DNA of 64,000 nucleotides from Parapristionchus giblindavisi (lineage: Eukaryota > Nematoda > Chromadorea > Rhabditida > Diplogasteridae): positions 186,001 to 250,000 of the forward strand of contig CALSFV010000001.1 of NCBI GenBank assembly GCA_943737045.1. Reading direction: 5' to 3'. Position numbers and translations under genes: made by a program. Below are positions 22,181 to 34,100 of this stretch, in pieces. How positions within the stretch are numbered: position 1 is the stretch's first letter; each line of letters opens with the position of its first letter. The notes beneath the pieces are model-generated. The model was given only the letters and a program-made list of their open reading frames with translations. It searched no databases and was not told the origin of the DNA.

Positions 22181-22818
22181 AAATCATTACATGGCATGGA
22201 AATCCTAGTTTGCTGTTATGGTCAAACCCTTGTTAGTAAATAAGGGTTTTGTCTTTAAAAGGATTTGTTTTGGGGTTTAAAATCGTCGGATATTTTTTGA
22301 GAGTGTATGCTCACTCATCTTTAGTTAATACGATGTGCAAAGACGTGCTAAAACGCTTGATGTGCTATTCAAAAGTAGCAAAGGTAAAAGAAAGATATTC
22401 GAGAGAATGTGCAAAACTTAGATTTTTGTCTGCTTCTGTTTTCTTTCGTAACTTTTGAGCAGAGCATGAGATCAAATGTGCAGTAGGATAATAATTTTAT
22501 ACTCTCCGCTCTGACTACACCATCACGCTTACGTACATAGTGGGTAGTTGGGTGAAATTGGAGAGTGCTCAAATTCGTTTGCTGTCTTGATTTTTGCTCT
22601 CGCCTTGTATTAAATGAAACGGGTTTTGTTAACAGTTTATGGCAAAGAATAAATAAATAAATTATAAATAAATAAAAATGTGCAATTATGACATATCAGA
22701 CGAGTATATTGTACGGTCGAACCAGACCCTCAGTTTCAGTATATCTCTTACTTAATAAATGCATTATATTTGTATTATGTGTAACGTGCATAGCCGATGC
22801 GGCTTTACCTCCAACTAC
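22181..22818. other. G1-M1 tail-to-tail intergenic region
   Basis: The interval between the two convergent stop codons is conserved at all modules (36082-36723, 50359-51246, 54919-55542). It holds an AATAAATAAATAAA run (about 22649) usable as polyadenylation signal for G, and a degenerate CTCTCCGCTCTGAC piece of MITE A (about 22500). No gene. Confidence 0.55.
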
Positions 22819-24837
22819 TCAACCTCTACCACCCCTAGAAGAATCTGTAGTCACCACTGATTTCTCCTCCACAGATACACCCTCGGTTGCATTGCTCGCG
22901 GGCATTGTTGTAATGCTCGTGCGGTTCACGTTATTACCAAATCCTTCCTGTATTATTTTTCCGCCAGGCTTTCCAAAAAGACTACCAGTTGCTCTAGTTG
23001 TCAAAGCTTCCTGTTGATTACTTGATGGATGGACTCTGATTGTAGGTAAAATCGGGTTATTTGAATTGAAAGCCGAACTGCTTCCATCATCCTCAGAACC
23101 AATTATTATTGAATCTCCTTCACCCAGTCCAATCGGAGTTCCGTTCACAACCTCTGTCGATCGTCCATCTTTGACTGAGGGCTTCGAGAACTCAGGCGCG
23201 ACGGTACTCTGTCCGCTCACCCAATCAGTGTTCTCTTTAGAAGTAGTCGCAGAATGTGTAGTATTTGCCGACTTGTCAGTGGATTTCAGTGGATAAGCGG
23301 TAGGCTCCAATTCACGGTCAGTAGATTTCCCTACAGCAGTTGGATCAACGATCTTCAAAAGACCGTCATTGTTCGTATTAACCTTAGCTCTATCTACTTG
23401 TGCACTCGTTGTATATGATGAATGAGCTGATGGAGTAGGGTCAGATGATGGTAAAATTTAGGATATTGAACTATTTATGACTGATTTCGCAGAGATCCAA
23501 GATCCAGTAACTCTCGACGCTTGTTCGGGGGAATTTTCGCTCTTCGGAGCTGCATCAGGCGAAGCCACACCTTGTCCTGAAGCGTTATCACTCATCGAAC
23601 CTTCATTGGTGGTACTGTGTGCGGATTCACTAGCGTTCTCTTCAGGCATCGTAGAAGAATCGGAAATTAAAGTTGTAGTTGTAGATTCATCTGCCCCTGA
23701 GAAGTCCGCTCCAGTTCTGTTTAGTGAACTTGTAGACGATCCATTACCTTTCAGAGCATCAGTCGTAGCGTATTCTGACAAAGTTGCAGATTCATCAGTA
23801 ACTACCGCGGATGACGACGATTCACCGGTAGTAGTTGTATCCGAGCTGGTCCAACTCGTTTCCCCCGATGTTGACCAGATACCAGTTACTGTCCCGGTAC
23901 CAGTTCCGATAGTTGTTGTCACCTCATCTGTGTCCTTTATTTCCGTTCCTGTTGACGACGCCTCGTCAGAAGCCTTTAGCGAATCTTCTCTTGATGTGGT
24001 TTCCGTAGTTACTTCGATTTCGTCCGTACTTTTATGTTGATTGGTAGTTGTGGTACTAGGAAGTGAAGTGGACGTGTTAGGCTGTGACGTGAACTTGTTG
24101 GGAAGTGACGTGGAATTACTCGTCCCAGCGTACATGGACGATGATGCAGGTACAATTGTGGAGGAAATGCTACTCGACTTGGATCTTGATACCGTGCCTG
24201 TTGCAGTCTTCTCCGTTGACTCACTTATAGTAGGCGATCTAGGAACCGTACCAGTTCCAGTGGGTACTGTAACAGTCGTCGAACCTAACTTGCTTGTAGT
24301 ATCAGTCTGTTGCGAAACCGTCGTTCCAGCTGTTGTAGTCGTTTGCTTAGACATCGTATTATCAGTTTGATTCTTATTATGGGAAGTGGGATTGGATTCA
24401 CGTGGCATGCTTTTGTAAGCCGTGGTTGCTGTTGCTGATTGGCTAGAGTGATTTGGCGGAGAACTCTTTAGGGATGACTTAGTCGACCCCAAAGTGCTTG
24501 TAGAACTAGTTGTTCCACTTATAGTTGTATTTGGCTTGCTTGTATTAACAGTTCTCGTTGTGATTATGGTTGAGGGCATTGATTTGTTCGTATGACTGGT
24601 TGATGTAGCACGAGAAGAATTCGTCGTTGACGATACGGAAGTGGAAGGGTTCTGGGAAGACGGATTCGTTGATGTCATGACTGAGGAATTCGAATTTTTC
24701 ATATTTGTTGTGTTCATTGTAGTTCTACGTATTGTTGTGGATGTGGATGCAATTGTCGTTGTCCTTATTGATGTGCCTGAACAACTCGGTATTTAATGAA
24801 AATCTTTCGCAAGACATGGTCGAAAGAAAACAAAAGA

Positions 24838-24950
24838 CGCATCCAAGCTAATTTGACTCCCCGTTCTGGCCGCACTCTCTCGCAGACAAAGAAAGCGAGG
24901 GAGTGCTACCAGAGCGGAGAGTTTAAAATTAGCTTGGGGTGTGTCGTTAA
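24838..24950. mobile_element. MITE family A forming most of M1 intron 4
   Basis: CATCCAAGCTAATTTGA at one end and AGCTTGGGGTGTGTCGTTAA at the other. The 188 bp intron (24777-24964) is mostly this element. The same arrangement is found in M2 (about 38750-38860), M3 (about 53270-53384) and, shortened, M4 (about 57565-57656). Confidence 0.8.
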
Positions 24951-25596
24951 GGTATTGGGCCCACCAGTTGACATCGTCGAAGTAGACATCGTTCTAGTTG
25001 GTCCCTGTGATGACGTCATATTCCCAGAAGTTGTTCTTGTTGTATAAGATGGCGTTTTCTTATTGCTGTACGGATGAATCCATTTCTCTGGATTCATCAT
25101 GATATTGTGATAAGTCTGCTTGGTGAAACATTCATCGTCCTTCACTGGAGGTGAATCTGAATTATTTAAATTTAAAAAAAAATTATTTGTGTCACATTTT
25201 TTTCCCGGGAAATTTTCAAAAATATTTGCGCTCTTGCAAGCAGATTAGCATCGTTTTAAAGGTAAGGTTCACAAATAAGCTTACTGTAGTACTTGACGAA
25301 TGTCATGTTAGACAGTGCAGTTGCTACATCGTGTTCATCTGTCAAATCGAATTTGGAGTAAGCAGAGCACCTTCCGGAGGTCTTCTCAAAACTGAAATAT
25401 ATATTAACTTTTAACAGAAAACATCTACTCAGACTAATATCGGTTTCCACTCAGCATTTTAAAGTACTACATGAAACTTATATTGACCGATTTTTTTCTT
25501 TCTTTCAATTAGGAGGCCGTTTGTGTAAGAGTCGGGCAAATCTGTGAGAGGGTTGGCACAGGCCAAAAATTTTGATACCCTCAAAACATGTGTATA

Positions 25597-26414
25597 GGGG
25601 TTATCGACCATGCTGATGAACATAGACATAGTCATTTTGGCTCCAGTGGTCCCGCAACGCCTGGGCAGGATTACGGTAAGGTCACGTTTTCAGGCCATTC
25701 TCGGTCCATGGTAGAGCTAGAGGTATGAAAATTGGGCTCCTAGGACAGAATTCGATGGCGATGATGGCTGTCTACATCATTAGTTTTGAAAATTTTTCCA
25801 AAGGTCGATTATTGGAAGTTTTGATGGAGACGTTTGCGCCCCAGACGAGTATGACAGTTCGAACCGGCGTGACGAGAGGATCACAACGATGTATTGTGAG
25901 CCCATATCTCCGTTGCACCGCTAATATTGCCTCGATATAGTGATCTTCGAAAGAGGTAAACAAGAGGACTCTCTCAATTCCGCGCGCTCTCTCGCACTCT
26001 CGAGAGAGCGCGGCGAAATGAGAGAGTGCCGAGAGAGCGCGCGGAATAGAGAGACGCAGACAACTCCTCGTGATTTTACAGATCACTATATCGAGGCAAT
26101 ATTAGCGGTGCAACGGAGAAATGGGCTCATAATACATCGTTGTGATCCTCTCGTCACGCCGGTTCGAACTGTCATACTCGTCTCCATCAAAATTTCCAAT
26201 AATCGACCTTTTGAAAAATTTTCAAAACTAGTGATGGAGACAGCCATCATCGCCATCGAATTCTGTCCTAGGAGCCCAATTTTCATACCTCTAGCTCTAC
26301 CATGGACCGAGAATGGCCTGAAAACGTGATCTTACCGTAATCCCGCCCAGGCGTTGCGGGACCACTGGAGCCAAAATGACTATGCCTATCTTCATCAGCA
26401 TGGTCGATAACCCC
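25597..26414. mobile_element. inner foldback element 1 (818 bp)
   Basis: The ends GGGGTTATCGACCATGCTGA and complement are flanked by TATA on both sides. Arms of about 350 bp are nearly identical. The loop is a second GC-rich hairpin of GCGCGCTCTCTCGCACTCTC type. Confidence 0.85.
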
Positions 26415-26460
26415 TATACAAAACACTATCTGAGAGAATTGAACAACTGGAATATTTTTT

Positions 26461-27781
26461 GGTATCGATGAAAAATGAATGTTTCTGTTTTATGTGTGAT
26501 AATTACAGGCTCCATGAGTGAAGTACACTGGTACTTGGAAATAGCTTCCAATTGAAAATTCGCTTCAGGAGGTGACCACAGAACGATTTGGCGACTTTTC
26601 CTAAAAAGTTTATTTCGATGCTAATCGATTCTGGAGTGGGCGCAATGGACTCCTTGGCTAATTCTAAGAAACTATTGCTGAGGAGAGTTTTTCGATTAAC
26701 GGTCAACGAACGCTGGAATTGGCAATTTTCGAAAATAAATGTTTACATTAAATTTATTCTCACTATTTTCCCATGGCGAATGTAAACTTTTTATTTGCGC
26801 AATCGCTTCTACATATCATAACACATCCTCAGTTTAAAAAGTGTAATTTATAAAAAAAATAGAAATTTGTGTACGAATCAATTTTGTCGTTGTTGTATGA
26901 ATTATGGTGATTAATTATGGTGACGGTAATTTCCTAATTGATTTTTTGTCGCTTTTCTGCTAGTTTCGTGCGTATTTCAACGCAATGACACAGGTATTCG
27001 GAGTGCAGCTGCAGTTGGGCAGTGTTGCTCACTATTCTAATCATCATTGTGATATAATTTTTATACTATTCACTTATTCGTATACGTGCTAAGATGTGTT
27101 ATAATATGCAGAAGCGATTGAAGAAATAAAAAATTCACATTCGCTATGGGAAAATAGTGAGAATTAATTTAATGTAAACATTTATTTTCGAAAATTCCCA
27201 ATTCCAGCGTTCGTTGACCGTTAATCGAAAAACTCTCCTCAGCAATAGTTTCTTAGAATTAGACAAGGATTCGAATGCGCCCACTCCCAAATTGATTAGA
27301 TTCGAAATAAACTTTCTGTGAAACGTCGCCAATCCTCACCACAATTAAGTTCAACGAACAAAATTGATTCGTACACAAATTTCCCATTTTTTATAAATTA
27401 CACTTTTTAAACTGAAGACGTGTTATAATATTTAGAAGCAATTAAGCAAATAAAAAATTTACTTTCTCCATGGGAAAATAGTGAGAATTAATTTAATGTG
27501 AAATTTTTTTCGAAAATTCCTGATTCCAGCCTTCGTTGATCTTTGATCGAAAAACTCTCCTTAGCAATAGTTTCTTAGAATTAGCTAAGGAGTCCATTGC
27601 GCCCACTCCAGTATCGCTTGGCATCGAAATAAACTTTTTAGGAAAAGTCGCCAAATCGTTCTGTGGTCACCCCCTGAAGCGAATTTTCAATTGGAAGCAA
27701 TTTCCAAGTACCAGTGTACTTCACTCATGGAGCCTGTAATTATCACACATAAAACAGAAACATTCATTTTTCATCGATACC
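26461..27781. mobile_element. inner foldback element 2 (1.3 kb)
   Basis: GGTATCGATGAAAAATGAAT at 26461 is complemented at 27781. The AACTCTCCTCAGCAATAGTT block and its neighbourhood occur three times (about 26600-26900, 27110-27330, 27400-27700), two in the same orientation, so one arm carries an extra copy. Confidence 0.75.
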
Positions 27782-27788
27782 GCACATA

Positions 27789-29442
27789 CAGTAGCGCCGG
27801 AAAGTCAAAATACACTTTTTATTTCTGGTGCAATTTTGGCGTCAGTTGAGATATCAAGCTGTAACTTGTACAAGATGTACCCACAGTATGTACGTATTCG
27901 ATCCTCTTATAAGGTCTCACGGGCCTTTCTGGTTATTGCATAGTGATGACGCAACCGAACAACACTTTTTCGAAAATTCATTATTCTTTCACGGATTTTT
28001 TCGTACTCGCCAAACTTCGTGAGCATCGAGAGAACTACAAGGGCTATCCAGATAAAAAAATTCAGGTTGCTGCAAATTCGGGTATTGGCTGCGGACTAGC
28101 AGCAACTTCATGGTCGCAAAATCATATCTCGGCTTCTAGAAGAGCTTTAAAGGAGATTAAAGCAGAAAACTGATTCTCTCGGTGAATCCTAATGGTCCTG
28201 CAAGTATGGTACCGCTAGCATATCATTCACCCTCATGGATCGAAAAAGTCACTTTTTTAAAAGACCCAACTTTAAAAAATCACAATTATTAGGGCGGACA
28301 TTGTAAAATTCTGGTTTTTGGATAGGAATGTTGAAAATATATTAATTAATCGATTCCCCGCTTTTTAGAACGATTGCATATCTTTCTTGCCTGCGGCAAT
28401 CGATTATCTGACGGATAGTCGTTTAGGCCGCGCTCCCTTCTCATCTCGCGACCCGTACACATCTCTGGGCTTTTCACACTGTTCAACGAGCTTTGATAAA
28501 TGAAATCACTCTAAAACGTATTGTTGCTAATCCTGAACATCATAGTCTATAAAAGAAAGCGTTTTTGATCTTCTTTGATCGAGTGAAACAACTTTTCGTT
28601 ATGATATCGAGAAAAATTTGACGAAAAATTGAGCAAATATCAAAGATCAAATATCGAAAACACAAAGATCAAAGATCAAAAACTGGATTCATACAGTGTC
28701 TCTCTATTCTGACTAATCAAGTTACTAAAAGCGGCTAAATCGTCATTGAGGAGTGTGAAAGGCCTAGATATGTGTATGGGTCGCGAGATGAGAAGGGAGC
28801 GCGGACTAAACGACTATCCTTCAGATAATCGACTACCGCAGGCAAGAAAGATAAGCAATCGCTCTAAAAAGCGGGGAATCGATTAATTAATATATTTTCA
28901 ACATTCCTATCCAAAAACCAGAATTTTACAATGTCCGCCCCAAGAATTGTGATTTTTCAAAGTTGGGTCTTTTAAAAAGGGACTTTTTCGATCCATGAGG
29001 GTGAATGATATGCTAGCGGTACCATACTTGCAGGATCAGTAGGATTCACCGAGAGAATCAGTTTTCTGCTTTAATCTCCTTTAAAGCTCTTCTAGAAGCC
29101 GAGATATGATTTTGCGACCATGAAGTTGCTGCTAATCCGCAGCCAATACCCGAATTCGCAGCAACCTGAAATTTATTATCTGGATAAACCTTGTAGTTCT
29201 CTCGATGCTCACGAAGTTTGGCGAGTACGAAAAAATCCGTGAAAGAATAATGAATTTTCGAAAAAGTGTTGTTCGGTTGCGTCATCACTATGCAATAACC
29301 AGAAAGGCCCGTGAGTCCTTATAAGAGGATCGAATACGTACATACTGTGGGTACATCTTGTACAAGTTACAGCTTGATATCTCAACTGACGCCAAAATTG
29401 CACCAGAAATAAAAAGTGTATTTTGACTTTCCGGCGCTACTG
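27789..29442. mobile_element. inner foldback element 3, TA-flanked (1.65 kb)
   Basis: The ends CAGTAGCGCCGGAAAGTC and complement are flanked by TA (27787-27788 and 29443-29444), as in Tc1/mariner elements. Arms of about 695 bp surround a 270 bp loop rich in GATCAAA units (28555-28680). The 64 aa and 76 aa frames are mirrored in both arms and show no DDE transposase motif. Confidence 0.8.
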
Positions 29443-29754
29443 TATGCCGATTTTCTAAGATAGTGTGTTATACACAAGTTTTGAGTGTATCAAAATTTTT
29501 GGCCTGTGCCAACCCTTGTTCGACTATTACACAAACGGCCTCTTAGCTATGTTCTCTCGTTTCCTTTGTTTGCGAGAGAGCGTGGCATAGGCGGAGGGTG
29601 TGAAGTTAAATCAAAGTAGATGATTCCGAGTAGTCAGTATTGTAAAGACTCTTGAAAAATTGATTAAAATGAACTACTGATTTTGCACCTGATTTTGCAG
29701 TGCGGAGAGCAAAATTGGCCCTTTTAATAAAGATGATTTCAAGGAGCCTATGTA

Positions 29755-32225
29755 TCGTACGATAAACAAATTTCGCCCCATTTTACAAACTATTTGTGAA
29801 AACAACAAACAGTTTGTAAAAATTTGTTGTTTTTACAAACTCGTCACAATATTCGCTCCTTGTGGGGTGGATGATTTTTTCATTGCTTGTTTTTGCTATA
29901 TGATAGCATTTCAATCAAATTCCAATCATAAAATAATGAAAACAATTTACGTTGACGCTTCAAACATTTTTTTCGTTTCTAGAAAAGTCAGTCCGCGATA
30001 GAGTCTAAAAACTACAAACTACAATTTCATTGTTTCCAGCTCGTTGGCTCGGTTAACCGCGGTTTATTGTTTTCGTCGTTCTTTGCTGTTTATATGCTTT
30101 ATAATTTCGTTATTGTAGTTTCTATATGAGTTGTATACCATTACTTCCAGGTCCACTGACGTTGTTCACTCTCGCAATAAGAAGATCTGCGCGGAACAAG
30201 GGTTAACGTCTGCCTTTAACATATTAGAGAAGTTTTACTTTCATTTGTTTTCTGTTTTCCTTTTAATTTTCTCCTTATTTCACTTCAACATATTGTAGAA
30301 TGTATCGTAACCTATACATGGTACTTTGTGTTTACTTTCAGGTACAACGGAGGATATCTTTGAGTCGTCCAGCTTCGTCGAAGTCAACGTCGTCGTCGTC
30401 TTTTTATCGAGGTCCCTTTTTATCCGTAATATTCAATCGCTTTTTGTAATTATTTCATGAGAAGAGAGCGTTCATTTCTCTGCCATGCTCATACATACCT
30501 GCAATTTGGGATTTGTTTTGCGAATTAGGGGCAAAATTGTACAAAAAAAGGAATGTTGAAGATTCCATATGCCCCTGCCTATACCAACGAATTGAATTTA
30601 TGTTATTAATGAATTTATGTTTCAGAGTACTCTTCGCTATCTTCATCTACTAATCCATCGACACAAGTGACGTCAGCTGCCAGCAATACGGTTGGTATCA
30701 ATCTGTAACCATGTTTTATCAATCATTGTATTGCGCCCGCCTACTATTTCCATTGAGACGTTGATTCAGCCCAATCTTTTAACCATGTTACGATCAATCG
30801 ATAATATTCGCCCGTTTTGTGACTACTGTATCTCATTCTAGGTGAGTTTCTGATGGAGTACTTCGTATCTCGAGGACATGTGTGATCGGAAGTCCATCCA
30901 AGATTTTTTCCATTTCTTGAATAAAATATTCATTTATAAACAACCGAGGTTCAGTACATGATTTATCCGACAGAGCAATATAACATGGATTAATGTGAAT
31001 AAATGACAACAAAAGCAACGAAGAAGACAACACCTCATTTAGAATCACACTTGTGGCTTCGGCATGGTTGACGGGTTGTATAGAGCTGAAAAAAACCTTT
31101 CTGTTATAATAAAATTGATAATTTGCAATCAGTTTATTTATATTTATCTTTTAACATGCTTACAAATCAGTCAATTCAAAAGCCGTTCAGATTTCGGCGG
31201 ACCATAGTAATATTTCAATAGGCGGACATCCCAACTAGTTGTGACAATAATTATACAATTAGTTTAGTAGCACAGATAGATACCAACCGTATTGAGCTGT
31301 CAGCTGACGTCACTTGTGTGGATAGATTAGTAGATGAAGATAACGAAGAGTACTCTGAAACATAAATTCATTAATAACATAAAATCTAATTCGTTGGTAT
31401 AGGCAGGGGCATATGGAATCTTCAACATTCCTTTTTTTGTACAATTTTGCCCCTAATTCGCAAAACAAATCCCAAATTACAGGTATGTATGAGCATGGCA
31501 GAGAAATGAACGCTGTCTTCTCATGAAATAATTACAAAAACGATTGAATATTACGGATAAAAAGGGACCTCGATAAAAAGACGACGACGACGTTGACTTC
31601 GACGAAGCTGGACGACTCAAAGATATCCTCCGTTGTACCTGAAAGTAAACACAAAGTACCATGTATAGGTTACGATACATTCTACAATATGTTGAAGTGA
31701 AATAAGGAGAAAATTAAAAGGAAAACAGAAAACAAATGAAAGTAAAACTTCTCTAATATGTTAAAGGCAGACGTTAACCCTTGTTCCGCGCAGATCTTCT
31801 TATTGCGAGAGTGAACAACGTCAGTGGACCTGGAAGTAATGGTGTACAACTCATATAGAAACTACATTAACGAAATTATAAAGCATATAAACAGCAAAGA
31901 ACGACGAAAACAATAAACCGCGGTTAACCGAGCCAACGAGCAGGAAACAATGAAATTGTAGTTTGTAGTTTTTAGACTCTATCGCGGACTGACTTTTCCA
32001 GAAACGAAAAAAATGTTTGAAGCGTCAACGTAAATTGTTTTCATTATTTTATGATTGGAATTTGATTGAAATGCCATCATATAGCAAAAACAAGCAATGA
32101 AAAAATCATCCACCCCACAAGGAGCGAATATTGTGACGAGTTTGTAAAAACAACAAATTTTTACAAACTGTTTGTTGTTTTCACAAATAGTTTGTAATAT
32201 GGGGCGAAATTTGTTTATCGTACGA
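29755..32225. mobile_element. TA-flanked giant foldback element (2.47 kb) with exon-like inserts
   Basis: The ends TCGTACGATAAACAAATTTC and complement are flanked by TA. Empty sites are GGAGCGTATATATAGTAAAG in M2 (39712) and TATGTATATATAGTAAAG in M3. The arms are about 950 bp with a 577 bp loop. Each arm contains two exon-like pieces bounded by TTTCAG and GT: about 30343-30400 and 30626-30690 in the left arm. They look like captured host gene sequence. M1 intron 2 therefore holds two independent foldback complexes. Confidence 0.8.
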
Positions 32226-32840
32226 TATATATAGTAAAGATTCTTGAACTATTGAGTAGAATGAAGTAGTGATTATTAAATTGTAATGCAATTAGTTCTA
32301 GATTTAAAAAAAAAATTAAAGAACCTGAACACAGCACAGTCATTCGTAGCATCGCAGAATCCACAACATTCCACTGCTGAAGATTGGTTTGAACTGGCGG
32401 ACAGTAAATCAGGATCGATTACTGCATTGGCTCGAATATAATTACCACCAGTGCCAGCTGAAGACTTCTGGAATAGAATTCATCTGGAATTGGAATGGAA
32501 TGGAGGACACCGTCCTGTCGAATTTGGAGAATTCTCTTGGCAACCCACTAAACCTCACGATAGAGTTGTCTAAATTAAAAAAAAACATGGAAAAGCAGTA
32601 CATGTTTATGTATGTAATGTAGATGCTATGTAGATTAATTTATGGTAGCTGATAAATATTGAAATAGAATAATCTCAGAACTAACATTATTTAAAATTAT
32701 AAAATAGGTAAATAGTAAAATAGGTAAATAGGTTTACTAAATACCCCAGTGTTTTCTTTAACTTTTAGATCGCATCCTCCGCCAGCGACACAGATGCACG
32801 TCATTGTAGTGAGTAGAAGGATTCTGAGACGATGTCTCAT

Positions 32841-32874
32841 GTTGATCTTTGATCTTTGATCTTTGATCTTTCGG
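32841..32874 (-). promoter_or_regulatory. AAAGATC repeats in M1 5' leader and splice acceptor
   Basis: Directly upstream of the M1 ATG the minus strand has four AAAGATC units preceded by a CTATATCCAG acceptor. M2, M3 and M4 have one or two units behind a CTATTTTCAG or similar acceptor. The acceptor supports trans-splicing; the meaning of the repeat is unknown. Confidence 0.5.
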
Positions 32875-33144
32875 CTGGATATAGAAAGATATGTTCAAAA
32901 GATTGTAGGGTTGGTCAGAACATGATTTTGGAATAAATCATTTCGATTGAACAAAAAAATAAAAAAAAATACCAAACAAAAAAATACCAAACAAAAAATT
33001 CTCAAAAACCCAAAAAATACCAAAAAACAAAAAAAAATACCAAACAAAAAATCCCAGCCCTGGAAGGCACCATGGATATTGAAACGAGCCCAATAAATCG
33101 CTCTCGTGATTTGTGAGCTAAAGAAAGTAACAGGCAAAAGTTTC

Positions 33145-33216
33145 TCTCTGGCCGGGAATTGAACCCGGGTCTCGCATGTGACAGACGCGGATACTAACCA
33201 CTATACTACCAGAGAC
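33145..33216 (-). tRNA. tRNA-Asp (GTC)
   Basis: The acceptor stem TCTCTGG pairs perfectly with CCAGAGA. The D-loop contains AGTATAGTGGTTAGTATC. The anticodon stem CGCGT/ATGCG carries loop CTGTCAC with anticodon GTC. The T-arm is CCGGGTTCAATTCCCGG. It lies 305 bp upstream of M1, divergent from G2. Confidence 0.93.
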
Positions 33217-33338
33217 ATGTCGTGTGATCAGTGAGAAGAGAATGATATGGATCGAGCTCTTCACAGTGGTCCCTTCAATTTCCACACCATTTGATTAAAT
33301 TTTGTGTGTAACAGAACATTGAACAATGAAGAGGTCGA

Positions 33339-33399
<61 letters not shown>

Positions 33400-34100
33400 A
33401 ATGAATTGGTGGTGTTCCACATCTGAACCTCAATGCCTGATATGATAAATAATTGAATAGGTGATAATTACATTCGAGCCAATGCAGTAATCGATCCGGA
33501 TTGACTGTCCGCCAGTTCAGAAAAATCTTCAGCAGTGGAATGTAGTGGATTCTGTGATGCAACCAATGATTGAAGAAAAAAAACGAGAAAAAAAATTACG
33601 AGAATAATATATTGTGCGTTTGACAAATACGCTTTGTATTACATACATGAGACTTTTTGTACCACTTTGAATTGTTAAATTAAATTAATTGGGTAATTTA
33701 ATGGGAAAAAGGTATACTGTGAAATATCATTTTATAATTTTTTTTTGCTAGTCTGGGAAGCTTCAAAAAATCAGTCACTTATGTTGTGTTTCATATAACA
33801 AGAAATCCTGAAACATATGCGAGTGAAAAATATTCATTTTAGACTGTTTTTTAAAGCACTCCCCGGGTTAATTTGAAACTCTCCGCTGTGGCCACACTTT
33901 CTCGTAAACAAAGAAAGTGAGATTGACAGAGCGGAGAGATTCAAAATAGCTCGGTTGTGCGTGTAAATAATTTTGATAGTAACTCATTCTCGATTTTAAC
34001 GCCTATTTTTCATTCAATCTTCATTAATTTTTCATTTCTAATAAGAATTCTTAAAATTATTGCATTTTATAATTCTGAAAAATTAATCTGTTTTGTATAG
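33217..34100. other. M1-G2 junction region
   Basis: Contains a (TTA)n tract (33342-33396). It also holds about 100 bp (33455-33560) that is the reverse complement of the M exon 2 region, including ACTGTCCGCCAGTTC and AGCAGTGGAATGTAGTGGAT. From about 33588 it continues as G intron 4. The family A MITE of intron 4 is at 33851-33967. The same junction appears at 62215-62870. Confidence 0.65.

Larger units (their letters stand above)
25513..29542. mobile_element. nested foldback complex in M1 intron 2
   Basis: The outer ends are GAGGCCGTTTGTGTAA and its complement, with arms of about 100 bp. They are flanked by duplicated TTAG (25509-25512 and 29543-29546); M2 has the empty site CAATTAGCTATG near 39464. 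Three further palindromes sit inside, listed separately. No transposase frame is present. A related GAGGCCGTTTGCGTAAGACT end occurs at about 49668-49687 in G3 intron 7. Confidence 0.85.
22819..32840 (-). pseudogene. M1: secreted mucin-like gene with premature stop and 7 kb intron
   Basis: Exons on the minus strand: 32840-32738 (ATG, signal peptide), 32569-32446, 25391-25285, 25156-24965 and 24776 down to an in-frame TAA at 23457-23459. Phases 1,2,1,1 match M2. M4, otherwise almost identical here, has CCA where M1 has TAA (two substitutions, no indel). Beyond the stop the frame stays open to the family stop at 22819, so about 213 C-terminal residues are lost. Translation to the new stop would give 614 aa: leader, a four-Cys N-terminal region, and a shortened Ser/Thr tail. 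Intron 2 spans 25392-32445 and is filled by foldback transposons. The gene may be dead or may make a shorter secreted product; a sequencing error at the stop is possible but needs two base changes. Confidence 0.7.

Noticed and set aside
23477..24370. Plus-strand frames of 187 and 109 codons (also at 37295, 51929, 56201)
   Set aside because: They are antisense shadows of the mucin-like last exons, whose Ser/Thr codon bias keeps the opposite strand open.
27828..29403. 64 and 76 codon frames duplicated in inverted orientation
   Set aside because: Mirror images in the arms of a foldback element with no transposase motif or splice context.
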